Positions 36,686 through 47,200 are shown, numbered from the stretch's first letter. The stretch: 64,000 nucleotides of DNA from an uncultured Prevotella sp. (GCA_900553595.1 USEC01000008.1:1-64000), one strand, 5' to 3'. Numbers and translations: made by a program. The notes: generated by a model from the letters alone, not told the origin.

Positions 36686-38299
36686 ATGAAATCATATAAA
36701 AGCATCATAGCTTCAGCAATGTTTGCAGGTCTGGCTCTGACCGCCACTTCCTGTATCGGCGATTTGGATCTTGAGCCTAATGATCCGAACACCACAACAG
36801 CCAGCAACATGACAGAGGCAGCTTACGAGGGCGTATTGGCAAAGTGCTATTCGGGCTTGGCCGTGTCAGGCCAGGGCGGTCCTGACGGAGCATCAGACAT
36901 CTCCGGTCTCGACGGCGGTACAGGTCAGTACACACGTGCACTCTTCATGCTCAACGAATTCCCCACCGACGAGGTAAAGTGGATATGGAAAGACGAAGGT
37001 GTCATCGACCTTAACACCAACGTATGGGGTAAGGGCAACACCAACATCTTTGGTACATACAGCCGCATGTATGTGGAGATTGCCATCTGCAACGACTTCC
37101 TGCGCCTCATAAAGGGCAAGGACCAGTTCAAGGAAATGGCTCTTGAAGCCCGTGCGCTGCGCGCCATGAGCTACTACAACATCGTAGATCTCTTCGGCAT
37201 GGGTGGCTTCATCACCGAGGACGACGAAGTAGGAAGCAAGCCTAAGCAGATTTCGCGTCTCGAACTCTACACATGGCTGGCAAGCGAACTTGAGGACATC
37301 GTGGCCAACATGTCTGATGCCACACCTCACTACGGCCGCGTAGGCAAGGATGGTGTAGAGGCTCTGCTCGCCCGTCTTTATCTTAACGCAGGCGTCTATA
37401 CCGGCACACCGGCATACGACAAATGCGCTCAGCACTGCGAGAACATCATCGCACGCCACAAAGGCAAAGGTTTCAAGGGTTCTGGTCTTGCCGATCACTA
37501 CCTCTATCTGTTCTGCGGCGACAATGATGTATATATGCCTGGCGGATCAGATGTCAACGAAATTCTTTGGGGCATCCCCTACGATGCTGTAGAACTCACT
37601 CCGTACGGCGGCACCACATTCCTCTGCTGTGCAGGTGTAAGCAACCTGACAGTGGACAACGACGGTGCATACATGAACTGCGAGGACTACGGACTCAACC
37701 AGCAGTGGGGCTGTATGCACGCCACAAAGGAGTTTGCCGACAAGTTTGCTGCCGAGCCTAACGACGTACGCTGGTCGATGTGGAAGAAGGATGTGGACGG
37801 ATTCAAGAAGGAGAACACATCATTCTCTAAGTTTACCGACGGCTATGGCGTAGTGAAGTTCACCAATCTGCTGCGCGACAGCAACGGCAACTTCAAGAAA
37901 GGCGAAATCACCAAGTTCCCGAACACCGACCTTCCGCTCTTCCGTCTGGCTGATGTCTATCTGATGTATGCCGAATGCGCAATGCGTGGAGCAGCCGACA
38001 AGGCAAAGGGAGTGGAATATGCCAACTATGTACGCGAACGTGCAGGCGTGTCGAAATGGACTGAAACCGACCTCAACGAACAGAACATGATCGACGAGCG
38101 TTGCCGCGAATTGTACTGGGAGAACGTACGTCGTACCGACCTCGTACGCTTCGGACTCTTCAGCGGAAGCAAATACACATGGTCGTGGAAGGGTAATGTA
38201 GCCGAGGGTACAGCCATACCTGACTACATGAACGTATTCCCGATTCCTTCATCGGTAATCGCTGCTCAGCCTGACTTCAAGCAGAACCCTAACTATTAA
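36686..38299 (+). CDS. susD: SusD-like starch-binding lipoprotein
   Basis: This 537-residue outer-membrane lipoprotein is the expected partner of the starch SusC, holding maltooligosaccharides over the barrel. The lipobox is TATSC, with Cys23. Helical TPR-like segments include FKEMALEARALRAMSYYNIVDLFGMGGF (about 150-178), the RagB/SusD hallmark. The C-terminus has RLADVYLMYAECAMRG and DERCRELYWENVRRTDLVRFG. Length matches Bacteroides SusD (about 550). It starts 43 bp after susC and is followed by SusE-like and SusF-like genes. If the susC frame is truly off, this protein would lack its barrel partner. Confidence 0.94.
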   Translation: MKSYKSIIASAMFAGLALTATSCIGDLDLEPNDPNTTTASNMTEAAYEGVLAKCYSGLAVSGQGGPDGASDISGLDGGTGQYTRALFMLNEFPTDEVKWIWKDEGVIDLNTNVWGKGNTNIFGTYSRMYVEIAICNDFLRLIKGKDQFKEMALEARALRAMSYYNIVDLFGMGGFITEDDEVGSKPKQISRLELYTWLASELEDIVANMSDATPHYGRVGKDGVEALLARLYLNAGVYTGTPAYDKCAQHCENIIARHKGKGFKGSGLADHYLYLFCGDNDVYMPGGSDVNEILWGIPYDAVELTPYGGTTFLCCAGVSNLTVDNDGAYMNCEDYGLNQQWGCMHATKEFADKFAAEPNDVRWSMWKKDVDGFKKENTSFSKFTDGYGVVKFTNLLRDSNGNFKKGEITKFPNTDLPLFRLADVYLMYAECAMRGAADKAKGVEYANYVRERAGVSKWTETDLNEQNMIDERCRELYWENVRRTDLVRFGLFSGSKYTWSWKGNVAEGTAIPDYMNVFPIPSSVIAAQPDFKQNPNY

Positions 38300-38332
38300 G
38301 CATCAATCAATCTTAAAAAAACAGATTAAGCA

Positions 38333-39217
38333 ATGAAAAAATTAAGTTATATACTGTTCAGCTTTATCAGCCTGGTGCTTGCCACCGCTTCGTGCAGTGG
38401 TCTTGAAGAGGAGAATCCTGTAATTCAGACACCCACCAAGCTTGTACTGAACACACCGGCTACCGCCAACCAATATGTAGATCTTGGCTATGACAAGGAT
38501 GCAGGTACTGTAAACTTCACATGCTCGCAGGCCGATTATGGTTTTGCAGCTTCAGCCAACTACTATATGCAAGTGTCGCTCGACGAGAGCTTCTCCAACT
38601 TCGAGGAGCTTGCCACTTCCTACACTTCATGCAACATGAACGTGAAGGCAAGCGAGATAGCAGAAGCCGTTTGCAAGCTTCGCGGCATAAAGAGCGAGGA
38701 GACTTACACTGACGAACCTGCCCGCAAGGTGTTCTTCCGCGTAAGATCGCAGATTCTGAAATACGAAGACACCAGCATTCTCTCAAATGTTGTGGCAATG
38801 GAGAAGGTGAAGGGATACTTCGCCCTGCGTCTGCCGGGCTACATCTACCTCGTTGGTGCGCCTGAAGGTTGGGTTGGTCCAAGCGAAGAAAACAAGGCCC
38901 ACTACGAAGAATGGAAACTGTTTGAGAGCGACAATGCCATTGGCAGCAAGGTGTACTACGGCGAATTCGACGTTCCGGCAGGAAAGTTCCAGTTCCGCTT
39001 CTACACGGCTCTGACAGGATGGGATAAGGATTCGTACGGCAGTCAGGAGGCAGACTCTCCTAAGGAAATCACGATGACCAAAGACATATACGACGGCACT
39101 ATCGTCAAGGGCAAGGGTAGCTATCAGATATTCGACTGGCCCGGCGGCAAGGTTAAGATTACCGTAAATATGAGCAATGAATCGAAGATGACCGTCAAGT
39201 TCGAGAAAGTAGGTTAA
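38333..39217 (+). CDS. susE: SusE-like starch-binding lipoprotein
   Basis: This 294-residue surface lipoprotein has a lipobox at about 18-21 (TASC, Cys21) followed by SGLEEENP, an acidic stretch like the Bacteroidota surface-export signal. The first half (about 30-150) resembles the SusE N-terminal Ig-like domain, containing VNFTCSQADYG and YYMQVSLDESFSNFEEL. A single C-terminal starch-binding module follows (IYLVGAPEGW, FRFYTALTGWDKDSYG). Classical SusE has two such modules, so this is a shortened form. It lies between susD and the SusF-like gene, with gaps of about 30 bp. Confidence 0.82.
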   Translation: MKKLSYILFSFISLVLATASCSGLEEENPVIQTPTKLVLNTPATANQYVDLGYDKDAGTVNFTCSQADYGFAASANYYMQVSLDESFSNFEELATSYTSCNMNVKASEIAEAVCKLRGIKSEETYTDEPARKVFFRVRSQILKYEDTSILSNVVAMEKVKGYFALRLPGYIYLVGAPEGWVGPSEENKAHYEEWKLFESDNAIGSKVYYGEFDVPAGKFQFRFYTALTGWDKDSYGSQEADSPKEITMTKDIYDGTIVKGKGSYQIFDWPGGKVKITVNMSNESKMTVKFEKVG

Positions 39218-39247
39218 TATTTTAGTAACGTCAAAGTGAAAAAAAAC

Positions 39248-40135
39248 ATGAAAAAATTAACGATATCACTTATGGCGCTTCTGTCTCTCGTCTTCGCCTC
39301 ATGCGAAGACGACTGGACGGAGGCAGCGCCGCAGACCAATCCTCAGGAGCAAGCCTTTGCCGTGGACGACATTACACTGAAAAGTATTGTCCCAGAGGCC
39401 ATCAATCTGCAAGAAACATATATGAAGGACAACAAGGTGAGACTATTCACCGAAAGCGTGAAGAACCTCCCGGAAGGCAGCCAGACAAAGTACGAACTGC
39501 AGTTCAGCAAGACCGCAGACTTCGCCAAGTACGGCACCGTAACATGCGAAATGGATTCCGACACGGCTGTTGTGAGAGCCTCTGACTTCGAAGAGGCCTA
39601 TAAAGCAACCATCGGCCGCAACCCGAAAGCCAAGGACATCTTCATACGCTATGCAGCTTACATCGTCAAGAACAAGACATCTGTAGTTCGTATAGGCGAC
39701 CCCAACACCTATCTGGGTGCCTCAAAGATTAAGGTGACTCCTTATCCAAGCGACCTCGTTATTGAAAACAATTATTATCTGCTTGGTACCATCAACGACT
39801 GGTCGGTGGCTACTGCCATCAAGCTCGATCACACAGGCAATCCTTACGAGAACCCGGTATTCACCCTAAAGGTGAACATCAGCAACGAGCAAGCTGCCAA
39901 CGGATGGTGGTGGAAGGTCGTTCCGGAATCCACTTACCTCACAGGCAACTGGGTGAGCGGCGACAACGCTGCCTACGGCGTGGCTGAGAACGGTGATGAA
40001 GCAACCGAGGGTATGCTCATTCCGCGTACCGCCAAAGATGATGTAGGAGCCGGATGCCTTAAAACAAGCGGAAAACTCCTGTTCAGCATCAATCTTGAGG
40101 ATGGCACCTATTCGTTCACTCCTGCCGCTGAATAA
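39248..40135 (+). CDS. SusF/SusE-like starch-binding lipoprotein
   Basis: This 295-residue lipoprotein has the lipobox FASC, with Cys19 followed by EDDW, again an acidic surface-export-like tail. An SusE/F-type N-terminal Ig-like region (about 40-165) leads to a C-terminal starch-binding-like module (YYLLGTINDWSVATAI, NGWWWKVVPES). It is the last gene before a strong terminator. I take ATG 39248 rather than the GTG four codons earlier, since the ATG begins a canonical lipoprotein signal (MKKLTISLMALL). It is shorter than Bacteroides SusF, which carries three binding modules. Confidence 0.78.
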   Translation: MKKLTISLMALLSLVFASCEDDWTEAAPQTNPQEQAFAVDDITLKSIVPEAINLQETYMKDNKVRLFTESVKNLPEGSQTKYELQFSKTADFAKYGTVTCEMDSDTAVVRASDFEEAYKATIGRNPKAKDIFIRYAAYIVKNKTSVVRIGDPNTYLGASKIKVTPYPSDLVIENNYYLLGTINDWSVATAIKLDHTGNPYENPVFTLKVNISNEQAANGWWWKVVPESTYLTGNWVSGDNAAYGVAENGDEATEGMLIPRTAKDDVGAGCLKTSGKLLFSINLEDGTYSFTPAAE

Positions 40136-40209
40136 CTGCAAGCTAAAAGTCATACATACATCTACTGTCATATAGATTAATTAAGGTTTTAGTTTTATAA
40201 CTTGGATTG

Positions 40210-40249
40210 AAAGAGACTGTTCACTTGGTGTGAATGGTCTCTTTTTTTG
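40210..40249 (+). terminator. intrinsic terminator of the susCDEF operon
   Basis: AAAGAGAC (40210-40217) pairs with GTCTCTTT (40237-40244), with an inner TTCAC/GTGAA stem, followed by a T run. Confidence 0.85.
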
Positions 40250-40266
40250 TTGGTTACACACTGATA

Positions 40267-40280
40267 TGCAAACGTTTGCA
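40267..40280. promoter_or_regulatory. LacI-type operator upstream of the alpha-amylase gene
   Basis: TGCAAACGTTTGCA is a perfect 14-bp palindrome and shares 13 of 14 positions with the site at 33403-33416. Its centre (40273.5) is 62.5 bp before the amylase -7 box, exactly as at susC. A partial half-site (TTTGCACGTTTGA) lies just downstream at about 40288. Confidence 0.85.
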
Positions 40281-40335
40281 CACATTATTTGCACGTTTGA
40301 CAATCAGCCGCATACATTTATAATGGAATTTGGAA

Positions 40336-40343
40336 TAACTTTG
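40336..40343 (+). promoter_or_regulatory. -7 box of the alpha-amylase gene
   Basis: TAACTTTG fits TAnnTTTG. No TTTG stands at -33. A leader of about 165 nt follows before the ATG at 40517. Confidence 0.7.
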
Positions 40344-40516
40344 GGACATAAAAGATAAAGTGTTCAACTTCTGCAAGTTCAGAAATTGCAAAAGTTCAGC
40401 CAAGAGCTTATACGGTTGCGTGATGCAAGTAGTTGTAACCCGGCAAGCAGTCATAACATATCATATAAAAGCATTAATAAACCATTTACTACAAAAATAA
40501 CTAAAAACGGAAAACG

Positions 40517-42541
40517 ATGAAGAAACTTTACATGACAGCCATTGCTCTTATGGGGGCGATAAGTATGCATGCACAAGGCTGGCCCGCCGACTATGAAGGC
40601 GTGATGCTGCAAGGATTTTACTGGAACTCTTACCGCGCGTCGAAGTGGCAGAAGCTTGAGGCACAGGCCGACGACCTTGCCCCGTACTTCAGTCTGGTAT
40701 GGATTCCGCAGAGTGCCAACTGTGGCAGCGGACGATCCATGGGATATGACGACCTCTACTGGTTCAGCAATTACAACAGTTCTTTCGGCAATGAAGCCGA
40801 ACTGCGCTCCATGATAAGGACATTCAGGAACAAAGGCATAGGCACCATAGCCGATGTCGTCATCAATCACCGCAACACCCTGACAAGTTGGACCGACTTC
40901 CCCGTGGAGACCTACAAGGGCGTTACCTACCAGATGTACCCCGCAGACATCTGCCACGACGACGATGAGGGGAAAACCTACAATTGGGCCAACAGCCAGA
41001 CTCCCAAGGTAAGCCTCAGCAACAAGTACGATTCAGGCGACGGATGGAACGGCATACGCGACCTCGACCATTACAGTTCCAACGTGCAGACCGTGGTGAA
41101 GGCCTACCTCGACATGCTGCTCAACGACTTGGGCTACGCCGGATTCCGTTACGACATGGTGAAAGGCTACGCCGGACTGTTCACCGGCATCTACAACTCT
41201 GCCGCAAAGCCACGCTTCTCCGTGGGCGAATACATGGACGGCAACGCCACCACCGTCAAGGCATGGATTAATGCCACGAAGGTGAACGGCGAACCCACAT
41301 CGGCCGCCTTCGACTTCCCCGTGCGCTATGCCGTGCGCGACCTCATCGCATCGAAATGGAGCGGCAAGGCAAAGGAAGGGCTTGCCAGCGACCCGGCCTA
41401 TCGCCGATACGCGGTCAGCTTCGTGGAAAACCACGACACCGAGTACCGCTCAAGCTCAGAACAGCAGGATCCCATACGCCAGGACACACTTGCCGCCAAC
41501 GCCTACATCCTGGCTTCATGCGGCACGCCGTGCATCTTCTACAAACATTGGATTGCCTACCCCACCGACATCAAGATGATGATAAACGCCCGCCACGCAG
41601 CAGGCATCGCCAACACCAGCAACACCACTTTCAACGAGTACACCGGCTCGCAATGCAACGTACTGAAGACCGAAGGCTCGCACGGCACACTCTACGCCGT
41701 GATGGGAGCCAACGCCGACGCTTACAAGGCACCGGCGGGATTCACCGAGATACTGCGCGGACACAACTACCGCTACCTTCTCAGCAACAGCAGCAACGTG
41801 GCCTGGGTGGACCTGCCCTCCGGACGCTATGACAATGTGCAGAAGGCACGCCTCACCGCCGTCAGCGACCAGCAGGGCGCACAGCTCGTCTATACCACCG
41901 ACGGAACATTGCCTACCGCACAGAGCCGCAAGGCTGCAAGCGGAACACTCATAGACATACCCACAGGCACCACCACACTGAACGTGGGACTGCTCGTAGG
42001 CACCACCGTCTCAGCCGTCGCAACGCGCACATACCAAATCTCCCCTTCCGACAGTTTCTCTCCCTACGACATCACCGTAAACGTAAACGTGGACAACGTG
42101 GGATGGAAGAGCGTGAACTTCTGGGCATGGGAAGACCTCTACGGCGACAACTTCACATCCACGGGCAAGTGGCCCGGCGATGCCGTCAGCACCACGAAGA
42201 CCGTAGAAGGCAGGAAGTGGTACAGCCGGACATACCACATAACCAAACGCGACTGCATGATATCGTTCGTCCTCAGCACTGCCAGCGGCTCACCGCAGAC
42301 CGTCAATATATACGACATCAACAAGGACACATACCTCGAAGTCAGCGCCGACAAGGACAGCCAGAACCATTATTATGTGAACGACGTGACTTCACAGATG
42401 CCCGCCGGCATAACCACCGTCACCACCGACAGCAAAAACCAGCCCGCATACTGGTACGACCTGCAGGGCCGACGCTACACCAGCCGTCCCGTCAAGCCGG
42501 GCGTTTACATCAACAGCGGAAGGAAGATAATGATAAGGTAA
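40517..42541 (+). CDS. secreted alpha-amylase, GH13, with CBM26-like domain and C-terminal tail
   Basis: This 674-residue enzyme should make the first cuts in starch outside the cell, the role of SusG, though it is a different GH13 type. It has a cleavable signal peptide (ending at HAQ, residue 20) and no lipobox, unlike lipoprotein SusG. Catalytic residues are Asp213 (GFRYDMVKGY), Glu238 (SVGEYMDG) and Asp307 (ENHDTEYR). The barrel resembles plant/archaeal-type amylases. A chitobiase-like C-terminal beta segment (about 450-510) and a CBM26-like starch-binding module (about 515-610: VNFWAWEDLYGDNF) follow. The end reads YWYDLQGRRYTSR then PGVYINSGRKIMIR, a short tail like those on many Prevotella exported proteins. 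It is monocistronic, with its own operator. Confidence 0.92.
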   Translation: MKKLYMTAIALMGAISMHAQGWPADYEGVMLQGFYWNSYRASKWQKLEAQADDLAPYFSLVWIPQSANCGSGRSMGYDDLYWFSNYNSSFGNEAELRSMIRTFRNKGIGTIADVVINHRNTLTSWTDFPVETYKGVTYQMYPADICHDDDEGKTYNWANSQTPKVSLSNKYDSGDGWNGIRDLDHYSSNVQTVVKAYLDMLLNDLGYAGFRYDMVKGYAGLFTGIYNSAAKPRFSVGEYMDGNATTVKAWINATKVNGEPTSAAFDFPVRYAVRDLIASKWSGKAKEGLASDPAYRRYAVSFVENHDTEYRSSSEQQDPIRQDTLAANAYILASCGTPCIFYKHWIAYPTDIKMMINARHAAGIANTSNTTFNEYTGSQCNVLKTEGSHGTLYAVMGANADAYKAPAGFTEILRGHNYRYLLSNSSNVAWVDLPSGRYDNVQKARLTAVSDQQGAQLVYTTDGTLPTAQSRKAASGTLIDIPTGTTTLNVGLLVGTTVSAVATRTYQISPSDSFSPYDITVNVNVDNVGWKSVNFWAWEDLYGDNFTSTGKWPGDAVSTTKTVEGRKWYSRTYHITKRDCMISFVLSTASGSPQTVNIYDINKDTYLEVSADKDSQNHYYVNDVTSQMPAGITTVTTDSKNQPAYWYDLQGRRYTSRPVKPGVYINSGRKIMIR

Positions 42542-42635
42542 CAGCCAGACACACCTTATATATAATAGCTCACAACGCGCAATGCTGCGAACCCCACACA
42601 CAATGAAACACCGTGTGCGAATCAACCATTATCAC

Positions 42636-42737
42636 ACCCGTTTTCAAACAAGGCTTCTTTACGTCGCAAACAAGACTTCTTTACACTTCAAACAAGGCTT
42701 GTTTGCGACGTAAAGAAGCCTTGTTTGCAAACGGGGT
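42636..42737. repeat. 22-bp-period palindromic array (array 5)
   Basis: Units start at 42646, 42668, 42690 and 42712. Spacers are ACGTCGC, ACACTTC and GCGACGT. Spacer 3 is the exact reverse complement of spacer 1, and unit 4 of unit 1. Outer arms CCCGTTTTC and GCAAACGGG nearly pair. It lies in a 520-bp gap after the amylase gene. The rest of the gap shows only the next promoter. Confidence 0.95.
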
Positions 42738-42903
42738 AAAATGCGCACGTTTTCCAGACACAATCCACCCCTCCCGCAACCGACCCCGAAACGCCATACA
42801 AAAACCGTCCGCACACAACGCCGACTCGCTGACGAAAAGGCGTATCTTATTGAATTTGAATAAAAAAACGGCGAAACTATATTATGTTGTCGGAATTTAT
42901 TCG

Positions 42904-42911
42904 TATCTTTG
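42904..42911 (+). promoter_or_regulatory. -7 box of the GH2 operon
   Basis: TATCTTTG fits TAnnTTTG and is followed by a leader of about 150 nt before the ATG at 43065. Confidence 0.6.
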
Positions 42912-43064
42912 CGGCAAGATTACAAATCCTGACCAATAACATTTACGCTCTCCACCCAACGGTTTTCGCCGCCAACAGCGGCATACACGGGCAAGAGAAC
43001 GTTCACAGGTGGAGCCTCGACACGGCACACACTATCTAACGACAACAATCAATCACATAGTTAT

Positions 43065-44213
43065 ATGATAAAACATTCCATTTCAACCCTCGTGCTTTTG
43101 TGCGCAATGGCTGTGCCCTGCACCGCCGCCGACTATAAAGGCACGGCCCCGAAGGACGGTGCCACCTACCATCTCTACAACGTAGGCACTGGCAAGTTCC
43201 TCAGTTCTGCCGACGGAACACTCACCCTCGGCGGCACCAACCTCACAGTAAGGCTGAACAAGACAGCCGACGGCTACTACACACTGACGACAGCCGACGG
43301 CAAAATCAGCGCGACACTGTGGGACGCTCCGCGCAGCAACGGCAGCGGCAAGTACTCACAGTGGAAGTTCACAAAGGTGAAGGGCACCGACGATGTCTAT
43401 ACCCTCGCCAACCGCAACCGTGAGGCAAGTGCGACATTCAGCATCTATCAAGACACCACCACGGGCGCACTCGCCCTGGAAGCGGCACAGCCGGGAGCAC
43501 AGTTCACACTCGCACAGTGGAAACTGGTGGCATCAGGAGAACCGATTATAGAAATCGTGAACATCGACGAAACCGCCAACACATACACCACACCTACGGA
43601 AAGCAACGCCACCGTAAAGCTCAAGCGCACACTCGAAGCAGGCACATGGAACACCATCTGTCTGCCGTTCGACATCAGCAACGAAGAGCTCAAGGCCAAG
43701 TTCGGAGCAAAGACACAGTTGGCTGAACTCACCGACGCCGACGAGGAAGTGATAAAATTCACCACGACAACCAACGGCATCAGCGCAGGCGAGACCTACA
43801 TCATCAACCCCGAAAAGGTGGCCGCCAACGCCACATACACATTCGAAGGCGTGAACACATTCACAAGCGAACCGGTATTGGCAGGCGTGGAGGAAGTGAC
43901 CATAACAGGTTCGTTCACAAAGACAACGGCACCGGCAGGAGCATTCACCATCATCAACGGCAAACTCCAGAAGTACAGCGAAGCGACAGCCATCAACGGA
44001 CTCCGCGCCTACTTCACCGACGGCAACAAGGATTCACGCATCTGGACATGGTCGCTTGACGGTGTGACAGGCATCAACGCCACCGGCATCAACGGAACGG
44101 CAACATACGACATGTTCAACACCGCAGGACAGAAGGTGAAGACCAACGCCACCGGCAAGGAGAACATGCCAAAGGGCATCTACATCATCAACGGAAAGAA
44201 ACTAACCAAATAA
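43065..44213 (+). CDS. secreted protein of unknown function, ricin-like N-terminus
   Basis: This 382-residue exported protein was not matched to a family of known function. A signal peptide (1-21, ending CTA) is followed by a beta-rich region (about 30-150: TYHLYNVGTGKFLSSADG, YSQWKFTKV) that looks like a beta-trefoil or sugar-binding module. The second half contains RTLEAGTWNTICLPFDIS, a motif I associate with exported Bacteroidota surface proteins. The C-terminus, beginning FNTAGQKVKTNA and ending KGIYIINGKKLTK, resembles the short tail of the amylase at 40517. The next gene, a GH2 enzyme with a similar module, starts 12 bp downstream, so the two are probably co-transcribed and may act on the same glycan. 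Confidence 0.8.
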   Translation: MIKHSISTLVLLCAMAVPCTAADYKGTAPKDGATYHLYNVGTGKFLSSADGTLTLGGTNLTVRLNKTADGYYTLTTADGKISATLWDAPRSNGSGKYSQWKFTKVKGTDDVYTLANRNREASATFSIYQDTTTGALALEAAQPGAQFTLAQWKLVASGEPIIEIVNIDETANTYTTPTESNATVKLKRTLEAGTWNTICLPFDISNEELKAKFGAKTQLAELTDADEEVIKFTTTTNGISAGETYIINPEKVAANATYTFEGVNTFTSEPVLAGVEEVTITGSFTKTTAPAGAFTIINGKLQKYSEATAINGLRAYFTDGNKDSRIWTWSLDGVTGINATGINGTATYDMFNTAGQKVKTNATGKENMPKGIYIINGKKLTK

Positions 44214-44225
44214 AGCGTCACCACA

Positions 44226-47200
44226 ATGAAAACAACGATAACAAGACAAATCGTCATGCTCGTAGTGCTGCTCACCGCATTCTTCGCCGGCAGCGCAAAG
44301 GCTGACACCAAGACGGTGCTGTGGTCGTCATACTCGCCGAAGGGTTCCTCGTTCTCGAAGGATATCAAAATCGACTTCACACGACAGACCATCACTGCGG
44401 AAATCGACCTCTCCACATGCAGCGCGTCATCAACAAACGAGAACATACTCTCCGTAGGCAACGCCATCGACACATGGGGAAGCGATGACAGCCAGACCAT
44501 GCACCTGTTCTACACAAAGAGCACCTCGACAATGGAGGTGGACTATCTCAACGGCAACAGCAACACCGTTCGCGAGGCAGTTAAAAACCTCAGCGGCAAC
44601 ATCACGGTAGTCATCTCCAAGGACGGAGTAGCCATCAACGGCACAACCTACGCCTCAGCCGACAAAATTGCAGGACTCGCCGCCCTCAGCAGCGTGGGAA
44701 TAGGCAGCACACAGGGCGACAACCGAAGCAATGCCACCTACAAGGAAGTGTATGTCACAACCAAGCCAATGGCTCCGCAGTTCGTAGCCCCCGCCATCGG
44801 CGGCACATACTACATCTGCCCGAAAGCAGCCCTCGACACCGACCTCAAGGCGTTCACCGTGACAACACAGGCATGCGACGAGAGCATCACGCTGACAAGC
44901 CTCAACAAGAGCAACGACGGACAGAAGTGGAACATCATAGAGAGCAAGTCGTCTGAATACAACTACCTCTTCAAGAACGTATTCTCAGAACTCGCACTCG
45001 ACATGGCTGGCAACAACCAGAGCGTTCCCCCGTTGCAGTGGACATCAGAGTACGACTACAACGGCGGCTCAAGTGCCAACACAAACCAGGAGTGGAAAGT
45101 GGTAAGCGCAGGCACCGACAACACATATTATATATGTATGAAATACAACAACGCCGTGTATTACCTCGCCACATCCACCACTTCCAACAACCTTGCACGC
45201 ACCACCAAGCAGAGCGAAGCCACCGCATTCGGATTCATCAAGGCCGAAGCGTCAAGCGGAGGCGGCTCCGGCACAGAGGGCGAACACGGCGAATTCAACA
45301 TCAGCTGGATAAGCAACCAGAAGAAAGTGGGCGACAACAAGGAAGACGCACACGCCACATTCATACCATACGCATCGGTTGAAGACATGAAGGCCGACGC
45401 CAACTACGACGAACCGTGGCTCACACCGTCAAAGGCAATGACACTCAACCTCAACGGCGAGTGGAAATTCAAGTACGTTCCGGGCACATCGTCAGGCCCG
45501 GGAGAATCCGAATTCTATGCAGCCGACTACGACGACGCAGCATGGGACAACATCCGTGTGCCGCTGTCATGGGAAATGGCAGACTACGGCAAACCCGTAT
45601 ATACCAACGTGGGCTACCCCTTCCAGAACACACCACCAAGAGCCGTGAGCGGCTACACATCATACGGCGTTGTCGATCACAATGCGACCGGTTTTTACCG
45701 CCGCACATTCAACATGCCCGCCGACTGGTCGGACAAGCGCGTATTCCTCCACTTCGACGGCGTTTACAGCGCAGCAGTGGTATGGCTCAACGGCAAATAT
45801 GTGGGCTATTCACAAGGAGCCAACACCGATGCGGAATTCGATTTGAGCAGATTCATACAGGAAGGCGAGAACCAACTCTCCGTACGCGTATATCGCTGGT
45901 GCGACGGTTCATATCTCGAAGGACAGGATATGTGGCACCTCTCAGGCATACACCGCGACGTTTACCTCGTCGCTACACCTAAAGTGTTCGTTTCCGACCA
46001 CTACATCACAACCACTTCACAGGGCGCCGACGGCACAAGCGGCACTCTGAACGTGGCTCTCACCGTGGACAACCGCGACAAAGCGGAAGCCAAGAAGAAC
46101 ATAAACGTGGAACTCCTCGACGCCGAAGGCAAGTCAGTGAAGAGCGGTTCTGCCACATACAACGGCACAGACAACGAGACACTCAGCGTGTCTCTCGCCG
46201 GACTCAGCGGTCTCAAGGCATGGAGCGCAGAGAATCCTTACCTCTACACAGTGGTGGTGCGCCAACAGGACGCTGCCGGAACCGACGAAATGGTATTCTC
46301 CACAAAGTACGGATTCCGCAACATCACCAAGAGCGGCAACCTCGTCTATATCAACGGCAAGCGCGTCTTCTTCAAGGGAGTGAACACACAGGACACACAT
46401 CCCGAATACGGTCGCGCCATAGACATGGAGACAATGCTCAAGGACGTAACCCTCATGAAGCAGGCAAACGTGAACACCGTGCGCACAAGTCATTATCCCC
46501 GCCAGCCGAAGATGTACGCAATGTTCGACGCCTACGGCCTCTACTGTATGGACGAAGCCGATGTTGAGTGTCACTTCAACCAGGGTCTCGCTTCAAACAA
46601 CTCATGGAGCGACGCCATTACCGACCGCGAAGTACGCATGGTGATGCGCGACCGCAACCATCCAAGCGTCATCTTCTGGTCATTGGGCAACGAAAGCGGC
46701 AGCGCCAGCTGCTTCTCAAGCGTATATTCAAAGTTGAAGTCGCTCGACAACCGCCTCATTCACTATGAAGGCAACATGAGTTACAGCGACCTTGGCTCCA
46801 ACATGTACCCCACAGTATCATCTGTTCAGGGTTCATCCTACGGTTATGCAGGTAAGCCTTACTTCATCTGTGAATACGCACACGCAATGGGTCAGGCCGT
46901 GGGTAACCTCAAAGAATACTGGGACGCTATCGAAAGCAGCACCGGAATCCTCGGTGGTTGCATCTGGGACTGGGTGGATCAGGCCATCTACGACCCTGCA
47001 AAACTCGTCAAAGGCGAGAAGACAAGTGCCAACGGATTCAACTACTGGGTGGCAGGCTACGACTACAACAGCACCAGCGGAGTAGGCATCGGTTTCCAGG
47101 GCAACTTCCTTGACAACGGTATCATCACTCCCGACCGTGCATGGACGGGCAAGCTCACCGAAGTAAAGAAGGTTTATCAGAATGCAGCCTTCACAAAACT

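Noticed and set aside
39236..39247. GTG start of the SusF-like gene
   Set aside because: The ATG four codons later begins a standard lipoprotein signal. The GTG gives only three extra charged residues after Met.
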